Under the pieces are notes generated by a model. That model worked only from the letters and a program-made list of their open reading frames with translations, had not been told where the DNA came from and did no database searches. This document shows positions 20,410 through 31,330 of a DNA stretch of 64,000 nucleotides, piece by piece. Each line of letters starts with the position of its first letter. Position 1 is the first letter of the stretch. A program made the position numbers and the translations under genes. Origin of the DNA: Echinarachnius parma (Eukaryota; Echinodermata; Echinoidea; Clypeasteroida; Echinarachniidae); contig JBAMJV010010094.1 of the NCBI GenBank assembly GCA_037951105.1, positions 1 through 64,000 on the forward strand. Direction: 5' to 3'.

Positions 20410-21440
20410 TATATATTTTTTACGTTATAGTAGACTGAACGAATTATATAATTGTATAATCTGTATTACAAATCGGACACGGCTAATAGTACTGATACTA
20501 AATAATTATAATCAGTAACCGCGCTCTTAAAGTATATTACACAATATACTCGAGATTACTAATAATCAGTAACCGCGCGCTTAAAGTATATTACACAATA
20601 TACTCGAGATTACTAATTCCGACGTTTTTTTTACTGTGACTATTACAAAACAATTGCTGGAACCTTGGACAATTATTCGGTATGCCTTTATAAGCCCCCA
20701 GTGTGAATTTCAGGTGAATTAAAGAATTTTTCGCGAAAATATTTAACATTTAAAAAAACCTGTCTCGGCCTTTACATTTTTTTTTTTTTGAGAATGCAGA
20801 AGTCACTAAATGAGACATATAGAAATGATTAGCAACTCATGTTTAACGGAAATATATATAATTTATTGCATAATACAAGTAATTGGCTGAGAAAATAACT
20901 TATCTTATAACACATACATTTGCCAGATATAAAATCACGCAAATGGAAACCTGTGACATGTGACCTTTGATCTTTGACCAAATGACCTTAAAATCACAAC
21001 CCTTCATCTATCCCCCTAGATACATGAATATACCGAGTTTGGTGTCAATTGGTCATTTGGTTCTTGAGATATGGCAAAAAGAAGATTTTCCAGCCAATTT
21101 TAACGATTTTCTCAAGTGGATAATACAGAAAACGGCCATAACTTTTTTTTAAATGATTGGAATTGGCTCAAATTCACAGAGGATGTTTACTATGATGTAC
21201 TCTTAATTTTAAATTTTTTTTCTTTCAAAATCGGACTTTCCCATAATTGTTTTATGTTGCAGCAAACTAAATAGGAGTATGTCTTCCTAGCACGTTACCA
21301 GCCACTTGCATTTTCTTGAAAATTCGATGTCCAGATTTCCAAAAATGACCATTTTGACCAGGGTCAATCAGGGTTCGGGAGGGATGCTTACGTGCATCAT
21401 ATTTCACTAACCTGACAAAAAAAAATTTAATATATAGGTT
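20410..21440. other. Spacer between inverted R4 copies; 68-bp tandem duplication
   Basis: At about 20505-20620 a unit with 'agtatattacacaatatact' (itself palindromic) is present twice. At 20940-21120 there is dispersed-repeat text with 'gacctttgatctttgacc'. No exon. Confidence 0.6.
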
Positions 21441-21894
21441 ATAAGCTTAGAAGACGCCTTAGGGCGAATATGCGTGCTATAAAACAGCACGTTAGGGGGA
21501 ATGTGTCGTTAAGGGGAAACATACCTTTCGCCCTAACGAATTGACCACTGTTTTATAGCCCTTCCTGCTAGTTTTATCATGTGCTACTTTGTTTGCATCA
21601 AAACAACACCATAAGGCGTAATATGAGTCGATTATACTATACCCCATGTCAACAGAAGGAGATATCCACATGAAAAAAATGATGCTCTTATATGTTGAAT
21701 GCTATAAAACTGCGCCTTAGGGGGAAACAGGGTTTTTCGATGTTATTTTCTTAATTTGGGATTATGTCTAGATTATCTGACTTGAAACATCATTTTGAAA
21801 CCAAAATACTCCTTACTGCACAATACAAAAAAGGGTAATGCTGACTTATTGGCAGTCATGGAGAAATCCCCTTAACTTACACTTATCTTTTTCA
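21441..21894 (-). mobile_element. R4 repeat family, copy 2, flanked by an 18-bp direct repeat
   Basis: Inverted relative to copies 1 and 3. The 18-mer TTAATATATAGGTTATAA stands at 21427-21444 and again at 21895-21912, which looks like a long target-site duplication bounding a unit of about 450 bp. The inner 21441-21821 matches copy 3. Confidence 0.75.
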
Positions 21895-21912
21895 TTAATA
21901 TATAGGTTATAA

Positions 21913-22810
21913 CTTAATAATCAATTATCTTCGGCGGGGATGAGGATTTATCATAAAATTACTTCAGTAAACTAAGGCTGATTCTACAGATTATCACCTG
22001 ATGAAATACTATGATATTATAATTCAGTACATACAAAATTACCTACATTATAATACGTATTGAACAATATAAATCAAGGTGTGTGTGCAAGCCAGTTAAG
22101 GAATTATAAAAGTTCACACTAACGAACTGAGATAAAAAAATAAATAATAATAATCCTTTAGCAAGATACATGGTACGACGACACTGGATTACAGTATGTC
22201 ACGTTTCATAACCGTTCCCATTGTAATATCAAATTAAATTATATTCTGTCAGTATATGTAACTGTGACGTATTTGTAATACAGATTACGAAATTAGTAAT
22301 ATGCTCTGTAATATGCTGTGCCATGAAAGTAATTGATCTCAGTATCATACTGTGGCGATATGTTAATGGGTGCAGTTTGCTCCCTTGAATGTTGGTAAAA
22401 TATTGATATTAAACTTGTAATACGTACATAATTATAATTTGTTTAATTAAGCTTATTAATTTCAATTCGCTTGCTCTCATATAATAATGATTTCACAAAA
22501 GGTGATAGGTTATTATAGTCAGGTGGCTTAGTGAAATTATCGTTACCTGCCGGACAAAAGCGCCATTCTTGGCACAGAGCTAAATACTAAACCTACTAAA
22601 CAATATTACTAATTCAGTAGAGGGGTAGCCCAGGCCAAAAATTACGTTTAGGGGCGTTGGGGGCGGGGGCGCTGTACCGGAGCCCCCAATTGATATTTAA
22701 TTTAAATTACTTCATTGCCTAATGACATTTACTCAAGATGTATTTCAATTATTTTTTGTTATGCTTTGATTATTTACCATATCAATTACTGTTATGTTAA
22801 GTTTATGTTA
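21913..22810. other. A/T-rich, no gene seen
   Basis: Only low-complexity 'aat' runs and a G-rich patch (22650-22690). Confidence 0.4.
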
Positions 22811-22949
22811 ACTTCAGAAAAGGGCAGTTCAGATTATATTTAATGCATCGTATTTTTATGCCCAGACTACCCCAATATTTAAAGGGTTAAAACTCCTTAT
22901 TGATTATGAAATAAGTAATTTTAACATTGAAATATTTATTTTTATGTGA
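22811..22949 (+). mobile_element. LINE reverse-transcriptase C-terminal fragment
   Basis: One frame reads LQKRAVQIIFNASYFYAQTT then IFKGLKLLIDYEISNFNIE before a stop. It matches the corresponding part of the LINE at 1-938 (LLQKRAVRAI ... LKLKILNVYDINK) in spacing and key residues. It is a short dead fragment. Confidence 0.75.
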
Positions 22950-23089
22950 TTAAGGGGTTTAGTTCATACAATATCATAGATGTTATCCTAAATGAATATG
23001 AAATATTAAATCTTATACGAGTGTACAGTTTCTATTTTGGTGGAGCATTTTATCTTTTGAATTTATATTGATATTACCGTAAAACTCCG

Positions 23090-23730
23090 TGAATAAGACG
23101 CACCCGTGTATAAAACGCACCCCCAACTTTCACAGCCTTTTTTTTGGGACACCCTGTATTTTTTTAAAAAGACCCTGAAGTGCTGTTGGAATGCTTATAC
23201 CACTGGTCTAGGGCATGACAATAGCTTATTGTTGAATGTAGCATTCATCAACATCATTTTCTCACATAAAAATAGTGGTTAGTACACAAATTGCACATTA
23301 ATTTTATTGAGCAGTAACACTGGTGCTCATAAATATTCATATTCATATTCATGAATATTCATGAGCACCAATACTCACTAAATATAATGCAATTTTCTAA
23401 ATTTACTAACAACTATTTCTAATTATGAGCAAAACTTATAACCACTGGTTAGAAAATTGCATACTTAATTAGTACTGCTGCTCACAAATGTATGAATATT
23501 CATGACATTAGCAGCAGTATTACTGCTCAATAAACTTGCAATTTTTACATCTGTAACCAATATTTTTTGTGTGAGAAAAGGGTATATCTTGCTGAATGCT
23601 TCAACTGACAACAAGCTCTTGTCATGCCCTAAACCATGTGTATACACATTCACCATGACTACAGGTTTTTTTTTTGCTATACCTGTGTATAAGACGCACC
23701 CCCCACTTTGAAATTTTTCCGACGGATAAT
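23090..23730. mobile_element. Foldback element with 'ataagacgcacccc' ends
   Basis: Both ends contain GTATAA(G/A)ACGCACCCCC followed by CAACTTT or CACTTT. The interior folds into long imperfect arms: 'ctagggcatgacaatagctt' near 23210 pairs with the complement near 23625, and a 'gaatattcatgagcac' hairpin lies near 23350. Non-coding. Confidence 0.65.
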
Positions 23731-24001
23731 GACGGGTAATGAAAATGTTATTTATATATACTGTATAATACTGTTCAAGAATGGAATAAATTGAATTTAA
23801 AATTAAATTATTGTCATTGTAAATGTAATTTCAAGATGTTGTAGCTAAGGGATCTATTTACATTGTCCAAATCCTAAAAAACTTACATAAAACGAATGCG
23901 TATCTCTCATAGCAATCAACGCATGAGATATAGATAATAACAGGAGAGGGTAGTTCAGGGGGTAGGCCTAGTTCTCTTAGATGGAAATTGTCTCGGAATA
24001 C
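23731..24001. other. No feature seen
   Basis: A/T-rich unique sequence. Confidence 0.4.
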
Positions 24002-24042
24002 TATATTTTTTCCTCAGCGCTAGGCGCTACGGAAAAATATAA
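24002..24042. repeat. Short hairpin, loop-related to those at 18616 and 19317
   Basis: TATATTTTTTCC - TCAGCGCTAGGCGCTAC - GGAAAAATATA. The centre again begins CCTCAGCG and ends CTACGG. Confidence 0.55.
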
Positions 24043-24139
24043 TGTCCCTCGACAAAAATATAACTTCCCTCGAGGATCTCAAATGCTATATTGCCCCTCT
24101 AGACAGTCAATATCTGTATAATATTATTATAGCCCAATC

Positions 24140-24320
24140 ATCAATATCATCATCATCATCAACAACAACCATTATCGTGATCATCATAGTCATCAATATC
24201 ATTAAAACCATCTTATGATCATCATCATCATAATAGCCATGTTAATCATATCATATCCCAACATAACTATCATCAATATCATCATCACCATCATGCTCAT
24301 TATTATCATCTTCATCAGCT
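24140..24320. repeat. Degenerate (CAT)n microsatellite
   Basis: Repeated cat/atc trinucleotides with many substitutions. Confidence 0.8.
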
Positions 24321-24876
24321 AAGGATGGATCACTCATATATATGTAAATACACACCAAAGTAGTTAATATTTCTTTTTTTTAAAATTCAATGCAAGATGT
24401 CATGATGTGATACATCATTTTGTTAAATGTTGGAATAACAAGACACACAACCAGTATCAACATGATTCATTTCAGAACTATAAACTATCTTAATATTCTG
24501 GGACCAAAAAAAATAATGATAATATATCATTGAATAATAGATGACACAGTTTTCTTCCAGAGTGGACAAAATTAATACAATTCAAATTTTAAAAGAAAAT
24601 TCAGTCTGAAAGTACTCTGGTATGGACAAGATACATTGTAACAATCAAACAAAATGTGCTACATGTACTATAAATGCATTGATAATTTATGAAATAACAA
24701 AGATAAACCCAAAATCTTCACATTCATTCCTCAATCAATTTACAGAGACAAAAGTTCATGTGACTCATCTTTAAAGGCAGCAACCTGTTTCTTGATATGA
24801 AATTAATGTCTTTGGTTACACAATAATCTGAAAACAACTACTTGTCATTTCACACAAAGTAGCCTGCAAACTTTAT
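24321..24876. other. No gene seen
   Basis: A/T-rich sequence without exon signals. Confidence 0.4.
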
Positions 24877-25032
24877 TAATAATTATAATAATAATGTTTC
24901 GATTTATATAGCGCCTAATATGATTGATAATCATCTCTAAGCGCTTTACAATGATAATATTACCCCCGGTCATAGGATACAATGCAAACCAGCACACATT
25001 GTGTGTACCATCTCCACTCCCTGGGGAGCATA
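24877..25032 (-). mobile_element. SINE, 3' part
   Basis: On the minus strand: 'ctccccagggagtgg', 'ttgtaaagcgcttagag', 'ggcgctatataaatc' and an AAT-rich tail. Matches 30896-31255 without the tRNA head. Confidence 0.85.
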
Positions 25033-25365
25033 TATTACAATGATTTACCCCAACTTGTGCAAGAGAGTAATTGAATATTGTACTTTCATATGCATTGATG
25101 TTCAACTGTCACTCTTCTGAATAAGCAGTGTTGGAATATGGTCAATGTAATCAGTAGCTAATCCATACTTGAACTTTACATTTGAGTAAAATTGTATTTA
25201 CATTTACATATTTACATGTACACTGCCAAGTGGTAAAATATCACACATTACCTCTGGTAATATAATAAGATTTGAACATATGGGCAATTCCACCATAACG
25301 GAATTACATTCAGAGACGTTTTTTGCTCATTATTTCATTCCCTGCGCAATATTCTCATGACTTAA

Positions 25366-25920
25366 AGGGATAGTTGAGTTCTGGTAAGGAGAGTACAGTT
25401 TTAGTGAAACTGAATTTTAGTAACCAAAACCTGCATCATTACATTACAAACTAATAGTTATAACTAGAAAGGAACACAAAATTACAAATGACGTAGTAAA
25501 GATCATGTTATCATTCAAAAAGAGCCGTTAAAACGTAAGAGGGCGCTCTCTAAACACTCATCGGTTTCAACCATTTTGAGTAAAATATTGTGCATGTGAT
25601 GCTTTGTTGAAATAGTGATTAGATAGAGAAATAACCAACAACTAATTAAATACCTATTTTGTAACTTTTTTGAAAAGAGGAAGCATTTTTTTGAATTTTT
25701 AACGGCTGGTTCAAAATTCTCTAATAAACCCGGGCCCCGGGTTTATTACAAATTGTTATATTTATGGATATTTCAGCCGTTTCTGAACCGATTTTGATCA
25801 AACAAAGATGATTTTATTGTTTAAATATTATGCTCTTTCAAATTTTACACTCAGTTTTTCATTACCTCACAAACCAATTAAGTAGTCTAGCGCCCTCTCT
25901 ACCAAAACTCAACTTTCCCT
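25366..25920 (-). mobile_element. TTAA-1 family element, full length
   Basis: Starts AGGGATAGTTGAGTTCTGG and ends CAACTTTCCCT, with TTAA on both sides (25362-25365 and 25921-25924). It is inverted relative to the copy at 34769-35309, sharing 'ccgtttctgaaccgattttg' and 'gggccccgg/ggggcccc' core words. 555 bp, non-coding. Confidence 0.88.
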
Positions 25921-25924
25921 TTAA

Positions 25925-26468
25925 GTAAATTTTGATACTTATCATGTTGTAGCCTGGCTGCCCGTGCAACTTATATAAGGAAATTATTTTATATCTTCCA
26001 TGTGTTGTTGCACACTAGACCAATATAATATACTTGAAATGGTGCAATCTGCACGTCACACAAGCAGCCAGAGCAATGCCAGCCTACACTGGAACTACGT
26101 GGCCCGGTATACAGAAAAAAATACTCACCCAAGACCATACGCAAGTTACACAACAAACTGAGATACTGGCTATTATGGTGAAGTTATGAGATAATCTGTT
26201 CGCGCGCAAAGCGCGCAGCGAAAATTGAAAATGGATGTATAAATGACTGTTAACGTTAGAATTAACAAGTCTTAGCTCATACAACTAATGTTTTCTTTCC
26301 CACTCGTATACAGATACATACAGAAAAATATATATCCTTCCCTAAAACCGGGGGGGGGGGGGGGGGGTGATTGTACACGTCATTTGATAGTCCTGACTAC
26401 CTCGTTATAACGGGGTTTCCCTGTAGCTTCTTGAAATAATTAATATCAAAATGAAATAATTCAAAGTA
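25925..26468. other. No gene seen; poly-G run
   Basis: Contains a G19 tract (26349-26367) and a small palindrome 'cgcgcaaagcgcgc' (about 26203). No exon signals. Confidence 0.5.
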
Positions 26469-27989
26469 GTATATCTAATAATAGCTCCAGATAATAGTAA
26501 TATAAATTTAAGTGCGATATCAAGTACATTGTAATCTGCCAGTTCCTAGGAGACATTAGAATGCAATTATTTAAATTCATATTTCAATAGTAACATAGTA
26601 TATAATTTGAATAAATAATTCAGCGTAATAGTAAGAAAGTGTAATAGAAAATCAAATATAATAACTTTTTAGAGAATATCAAAATAGAATAATTCAGAGA
26701 AATGTATCAACCCTATATCAAATAATCAATAAGTCAAGATAATAATAAAGATAATTTAAGTGCACTTGCAAGTATAGTGTGGCTAAAAATGTGATCTGGA
26801 CCTTCACAAGCTAGCATATATACCGGAACCCTACCGCGGAAAGAGACGCAGCCAATTATAATCCACAGATCTCGCGTTCAAAAATGTGCAAATCTAATTG
26901 GACAGAACGCGCACAACTGGGTAACTGACAAAACATCACGAAAGGGTTCTGAATTATGTACCAAAAGAAAAAGAAAGTGTATTGCAAAATATGAGCCCTC
27001 ATTTGTCACAGTTAAATGTTGCGACGGCTCATACATTGTAGGAATTATTTTAGGCAAAATAATCTGAGAATTGTCAAATTGGCAACATAAACAGATTGAA
27101 GATCACTATTTTAGGTGCAAATTGGCAACGTTTAAGATTGGACAGGATTGCCAAATGTGCATATTTTATTTTGTCTACACAAAACATCAAGTTTCCTCTA
27201 TTGCCAATTTGTTGATACAATAGAGATTTATTTCCTCTTAGGAATAAATATGTGGTCTTCGTTCTCAATGGGTTAACGGGCAATCTAGCGCTGAGTTAAT
27301 GTACCTATTATGACAGTCGTTGTTTGCTAATTAATTGGTCTGTAAGATTTCACTCAGAAATGTTCGAGAAAGGAATAAATCCTCTTTTTCCCAAAGTCTA
27401 AGTTACAAATCAAGACATAAAGAGTTTTTATCTTAACCAAAATCTACTTGATTTTTTGTTTTAAGTGGGATTATTTTGTATGATTGCCTGCACTCTCTCA
27501 TATTAAAACTACATGTACATTTACTTGCAAAACTCCCAGCTTCCTTCACCAACCAAATGCTTTAAATATCTGAACGCAAAAGACTAATAATCAACTTCTT
27601 TACATATAGACAAATATAGACATATAGACAAATTAATGTAATACATGTATTACAGAGTGTATTAATACATGTATTACAGAATGTATCAATACATGTACAT
27701 GTATTATAGAATGTTTCAGTAAGTATACCAATGTAAATGAACAAGTAATAATCACATGTTGCTGATTTAAATCAGAAATTGGTGAGCAATGCTCTTTAAC
27801 AAACATGGTATATTAACATTTTGTGGTTCTTTTAACTTGTAGAAAGAGATCAAATCATTCATCAAAAGGTTCTCCAGCATTTTCAATGAAATTATGCCTT
27901 ATAACTGCTTTCCAGTTTAGGGGTATTGCAGAGATTAATGAGTAGTGTTGAATATAGGGAACATATCCAAACCTGTTCATCGTCATTAC
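26469..27989. repeat. Long interspersed repeat, copy B
   Basis: Direct copy of 2257-3764 (see there). It continues across the TTAA-1 insertion into the LINE relic at 28906. In copy A the same junction (3761-3764) is uninterrupted. Confidence 0.88.
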
Positions 27990-27993
27990 TTAA

Positions 27994-28905
27994 AGGGATA
28001 GTTGAGTTTTGGTAGAGAGGGCGCTACATACAATTATTTTTTGTGAGATAATGAAAAACTGAGTGTAAAATTTGAAAGAGCATAATATTTTAATGCAGAA
28101 TAAACTTTATTTGATCAGAATCGGTTCAGAAATGGCTGAAATATCCATAAACATGACCATTTATAATAAATGTGGGGCCCCACACTCATACGATAATTTT
28201 GAACCAGCCGTAAAAAAAAAAAACTAGATGGATCTTCGACTGCGTGCAGTCGAAAATGATGCCTCCGCCATTACGCAATTTATCAAGCCCAAATCAACAT
28301 GTACATTGAATTCTGTCAACTCAATTTTGATGGTACTCTGTCTTTTAGATCTTGACGTATCACAATTATGAGCTATTAGTGACCTTGACCTTTGACCTCA
28401 TGACCCCCAAAATCTAATCAGTTTATTGTCCCCCCAAGATACATACATATACCAAGTTTGGTCAGAATCTGTCAATCCGTTCTTGAGATAACGCGATTAC
28501 GAGAACGGGACGTACAGACGGACATACGTACGGACGGACGGACAGACAACCCAAAAACATAATGCATCCGGCAACTTCGTTACGGAGGCATAAAAATGCT
28601 TCCTCTTTTAAACAAGTTACAAAATAGCTATTTAAAGGGTGGTTGATTACCTCGCTATCTAATCACTATTTCATCGAAACATCACATGCACAATAATTGA
28701 GTCAAAATGGTTCAAACCGATGGGTGTTTAGAGAGCGCCCTCTTGAGTTTTAACGGCTCTTTTGAATGATAACAGGATCTTTACTAAGTCATTTGTAATG
28801 TTGTATTCCTTTCGAGTTATATTAGTTTGTAATGTAACTATGCAGGTTTTGGTTACTAAAATTCAGTTTGACCAAAACTGTACTCTCCTTACCAGAACTC
28901 AACTA
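27994..28905 (+). mobile_element. TTAA-1 family element with a nested insertion; empty site known
   Basis: Starts AGGGATAGTTGAGTTTTGG after TTAA (27990-27993) and ends GAACTCAACTA; the last bases TCCCT and the right TTAA are lost. The flanks align with the uninterrupted sequence 'cttaagaacgagcc' of copy A (3760-3773), so copy A is the pre-insertion site. Confidence 0.88.
28224..28590. mobile_element. Element nested in TTAA-1 (GCCTCCG termini)
   Basis: Inner ends are ATGCCTCCGCCATTACG and CGTTACGGAGGCAT. It opens with the perfect hairpin TTCGACTGC-GT-GCAGTCGAA (28235-28254). It includes 'ccttgacctttgacctc' and a GGAC/GGAC(A/C)GAC patch (28500-28545). The TTAA-1 copy at 34769 lacks this block, confirming it as an insertion. 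Related text is at 20940-21120 and 8240-8410. Confidence 0.75.
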
Positions 28906-29062
28906 GAACGAGCCATTAGCATTGTATATATCTCTATAAAAAAAAAATACACCAGTTTCAAACAAATTTTTCATGAAGATATAGAGGAAAATTTAGATGG
29001 GCAAATTACTTGGAACACTTGGTTTTCATTGATTTACAAATCATCCATTGATAACAGCTTAA
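28906..29062 (+). mobile_element. LINE ORF2 relic, copy B
   Basis: Reads ERAISIVYISI then EDIEENLDGQITWNTWFSLI, the same L1-like stretch as 3765-3918. It is cut at TTAA by a TTAA-1 fragment. Confidence 0.75.
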
Positions 29063-29180
29063 AGGGATAGTTGAGTTCTGGTAAGGAGAGTACAGTTTTG
29101 GTCAAACTGAATTTCAGTAACCAAAACCTAATTTATTTTTACGGCTGGTTCAAAATTATGGAATAAGTGTGGGGCCCCAC
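29063..29180. mobile_element. TTAA-1 fragment, internally deleted
   Basis: AGGGATAGTTGAGTTCTGG after TTAA (29059-29062), then a jump to the 'gtggggccccaca' core; no right end. It uses the same TTAA of the LINE relic in which TTAA-2 copy 1 sits in copy A. Confidence 0.8.
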
Positions 29181-29320
29181 ATAGCTTGGGGATTTTGCTA
29201 CTCATCTTCAATGCTTGAGGTATTTTTTTACAACCATGTTCTTCCTTATTATCTATCCCCAGCAGCTTTAGAGTCCTACTGAAGATAGGTTGGTCTGATG
29301 CCACAAGCTCAATAATAATA
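29181..29320 (-). pseudogene. Degenerate duplicate of exon sequence at 29613-29760
   Basis: On the minus strand the frame reads ELVASDQPIFSRTLKLLGID and on to KIPQALKMSSKIPK. It parallels VELTAPDPPIFSRTLKLLGM in the larger exon region upstream (29613-29834). DNA and protein similarity stop at the ends, and no good splice sites flank it. It looks like a tandem duplicate of part of an exon, or a repeat-borne copy. The (AAT)n run at 29310-29338 marks its upstream edge. Confidence 0.5.
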
Positions 29321-29612
29321 ATAATAATAATAATTGTCATTTAAAGTATGCTATTCATGCAGGTATCATAGCGCTAATATAACAAATACAATTATACAAT
29401 CAAATACTTAATGCATAATGTTCACTTAACAATTAATTACAGAGGGAAATAGTGGGTCTTCAAGTGCGATTTGAATACACTCATAGATTCGAGTTCTCGT
29501 ATCTCTTGTGGCCTAATATTGCAGATCTTTTACCAACTTATTTCCCTCCCTTTATAGTCAACGATGGTGATGATGAAGTAAGATGGAGGAAAAGCAGATG
29601 GGTTTTACTACT

Positions 29613-29834
29613 TCATCCCCCATGCCCCAGATATTTTATAGGATCACGCTCTTCCTCCATACCCAGCAGCTTAAGAGTCCTACTGAATATAGGGGGGTCT
29701 GGTGCTGTGAGCTCAACATCTTTCTCTCCCCTCCAGTTAGGGATGATGATGCTGTGAAGATGCAGGAAGTGGGGTAGGAGCGACACCTGTCAATTGGTCA
29801 GCGATAACGTCTTCCTCATGTCTGCCTTCAGGAC
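29613..29834 (-). CDS. Exon of an unidentified minus-strand gene, with in-frame TGA
   Basis: Follows an excellent acceptor (ccttttctctttag, AG at 29836-29835). In phase 0, which matches the donor phase of the exon at 30575-30720, it reads VLKADMRKTLSLTN and then TGA (29792-29790). If the TGA is the true end, this is a terminal exon. The same frame, however, stays open for 58 more codons (SLLPHFLHLHSIIIPNWRG, TAPDPPIFSRTLKLLG) to a TGA at 29615-29613, and part of that stretch exists as a duplicate at 29181-29320. This suggests the first TGA is a mutation (CGA to TGA would fit) or a readthrough site. Another frame from the same acceptor gives GPEGRHEEDVIADQL and stops at TAA. I do not recognise the protein. 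Confidence 0.5.
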
Positions 29835-29877
29835 CTAAAGAGAAAAGGGATAAACAAATAAAACTGAATAGTTATAC

Positions 29878-30030
29878 ATAATAATAATAATACACTTGAT
29901 TTATATAGCGCCTAATATGATTGATAATCATCTCTAAGCGCTTTGCAATGATATCATTACCCCGGTCATAGGATACAATGTAAACCAGCACACATTGTGT
30001 GCACCATCTGCACTCCCTGGGGAGTATTCC
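29878..30030 (-). mobile_element. SINE, 3' part
   Basis: Same family as 24877-25032 and 30896-31255; AAT-rich tail at the left, 'ctccctggggag' at the right. Lies in an intron of the unidentified gene. Confidence 0.85.
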
Positions 30031-30574
30031 TTCCATACATGGCCTTGTACAAATCCAAATTGCAAATCCTTTTAACCCATTGACTACGGGAACCGGGTGG
30101 GTTGATTTCAGAATCTCGAAGGGAACAGGTTAATTAAGTTTTGGAATTGTTTTTTTTCTGTTCAATTACAAATTGCAAAAAACAGTATGAATTCAAACAA
30201 CATGACTACAAATGACTTTCAAATAGATATAACTCCTGTGTTTCTTGTCAGATTTTGATCAAATTTTCACCAATTATTCCTCAGTCTTGTTCTGCTAATT
30301 CAAATAACGAATGGTTTTATCAGGCCCGGAATACCCCTTTAACATTACAAGTTACAACTAAAGAACAAATTTGCATATTTACTGTTGATAATGAAATTGA
30401 CTATTTTAATAACTATTTAGGGAAATACATGTTTAATTAAATTGTATTCCGACATGACTTGTTGAACATGTCACGTTAAATGTTGGAACAAATTGAAAAG
30501 TTTTATTTTTTAATCCAACACACAAGTACATAAATTGCGTTACATTCTCCTGGACTACATAATATAATACTAAC
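30031..30574. other. Intronic, no feature seen
   Basis: A/T-rich, between two exons of the minus-strand gene. Starts with 'aacccattgactacggg', also seen in degenerate form near 3040 and 27270. Confidence 0.4.
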
Positions 30575-30720
30575 CTGGATTGTCTGACTTGGAGGCACTT
30601 TAAAGGGGTCCATGAGCATGGGCACACCTAGGATTGACTGTACTTGATGTGAGTAGACATGATCACCCAGGATGGGACATAGCAGGTTGGTCAGGTGGAC
30701 TTGCAGTTGATGTCTTCTCA
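30575..30720 (-). CDS. Internal exon of the unidentified minus-strand gene
   Basis: A 146-nt exon between acceptor ctatatcactctcacag (AG at 30722-30721) and donor ATCCAG/gttagt. Phase 1 start, phase 0 end. It is open throughout and reads RRHQLQVHLTNLLCPILGDH, then YSHQVQSILGVPMLMDPF and KVPPSQTIQ. The previous exon candidate (32325-32413) ends in phase 1 and the next (29834 downward) starts in phase 0, so all three fit one transcript. The content looks like a helical, non-membrane segment; no domain is recognised. A degenerate duplicate lies 75 bp upstream (30795-30880). Confidence 0.6.
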
Positions 30721-30794
30721 CTGTGAGAGTGATATAGAGTGAGAAACAAAAATGTATAAAGAGGAAAATATGGAAGGCCAAAATACAACACTGA

Positions 30795-30880
30795 ATGGTC
30801 GTGATTGAAGGCAATTGTATGTGTCTGTACTGGATGTGAGTAGAGATGGTCACTGGGACGGGACACAGAAGGTCTCCTTA
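30795..30880 (-). pseudogene. Degenerate duplicate of the exon at 30575-30720
   Basis: After an acceptor-like 'attacccctgcag' the minus strand reads VRRPSVSRPSDHLYSHPVQT, parallel to VRRHQ...GDHVYSHQVQS. About 30 bp are deleted internally and no donor follows. It is a relic of a tandem exon duplication. Confidence 0.65.
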
Positions 30881-30895
30881 CTGCAGGGGTAATAT

Positions 30896-31255
30896 ACAAT
30901 AATAAATAATAAATAATGTTTTGATTTATATAGCGCCTAATATGATTGATAATCATCTCTAAAGCGCTTTACAATTATAATATTAATTACCCCCAGTCAT
31001 AGGATACAATGCAAAACAGTAAACATTGTGTGCACCATCTCCACTCCCTGGGGAGCATTCCTTCCAAGTGCTCATGGGCTCAAGAAGATCGTTCACATAA
31101 AGGCTTTCACCTCCTACCGGGTCCCCATTTATACACCTGGGTAGAGAGCAGCAATCGTGGATAAATTGTCTTGCTGAAGGACAAACGCAGTGGGCAGGGT
31201 TTGAACTCGGGATCTCATGATCGAAAAGCGCGCACTCTACCAATATTGCCACGCC
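30896..31255 (-). mobile_element. Full-length tRNA-derived SINE
   Basis: On the minus strand: tRNA-like head (GGCGTGGCAATATTGG ... B box GAGTTCAAACC), then the body with 'ccttcagcaagacaattt' and 'cccaggtgtataaatgggga', then 'ctccccagggagtgg', then the tail 'gtaaagcgctt ... ggcgctatataaatc' and a TAAT-rich end. Head, body and tail in the right order identify a SINE of the type common in marine invertebrate deuterostomes. Confidence 0.9.
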
Positions 31256-31330
31256 ACATCCACATAATTTTAATCTGTATGCATACCTAAGGATATCATG
31301 TGCACATGGTACTGTTCATTCAACATGATA

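Noticed and set aside
2848-27283. Similar minus-strand frames at 2848-3045 and 27074-27283
   Set aside because: The similarity is explained by the copied repeat. The frames differ by indels outside the shared part and match no family.
28500-28545. GGAC/GACA-rich patch as a microsatellite locus
   Set aside because: It is part of the nested dispersed element; similar text recurs near 8240-8260.
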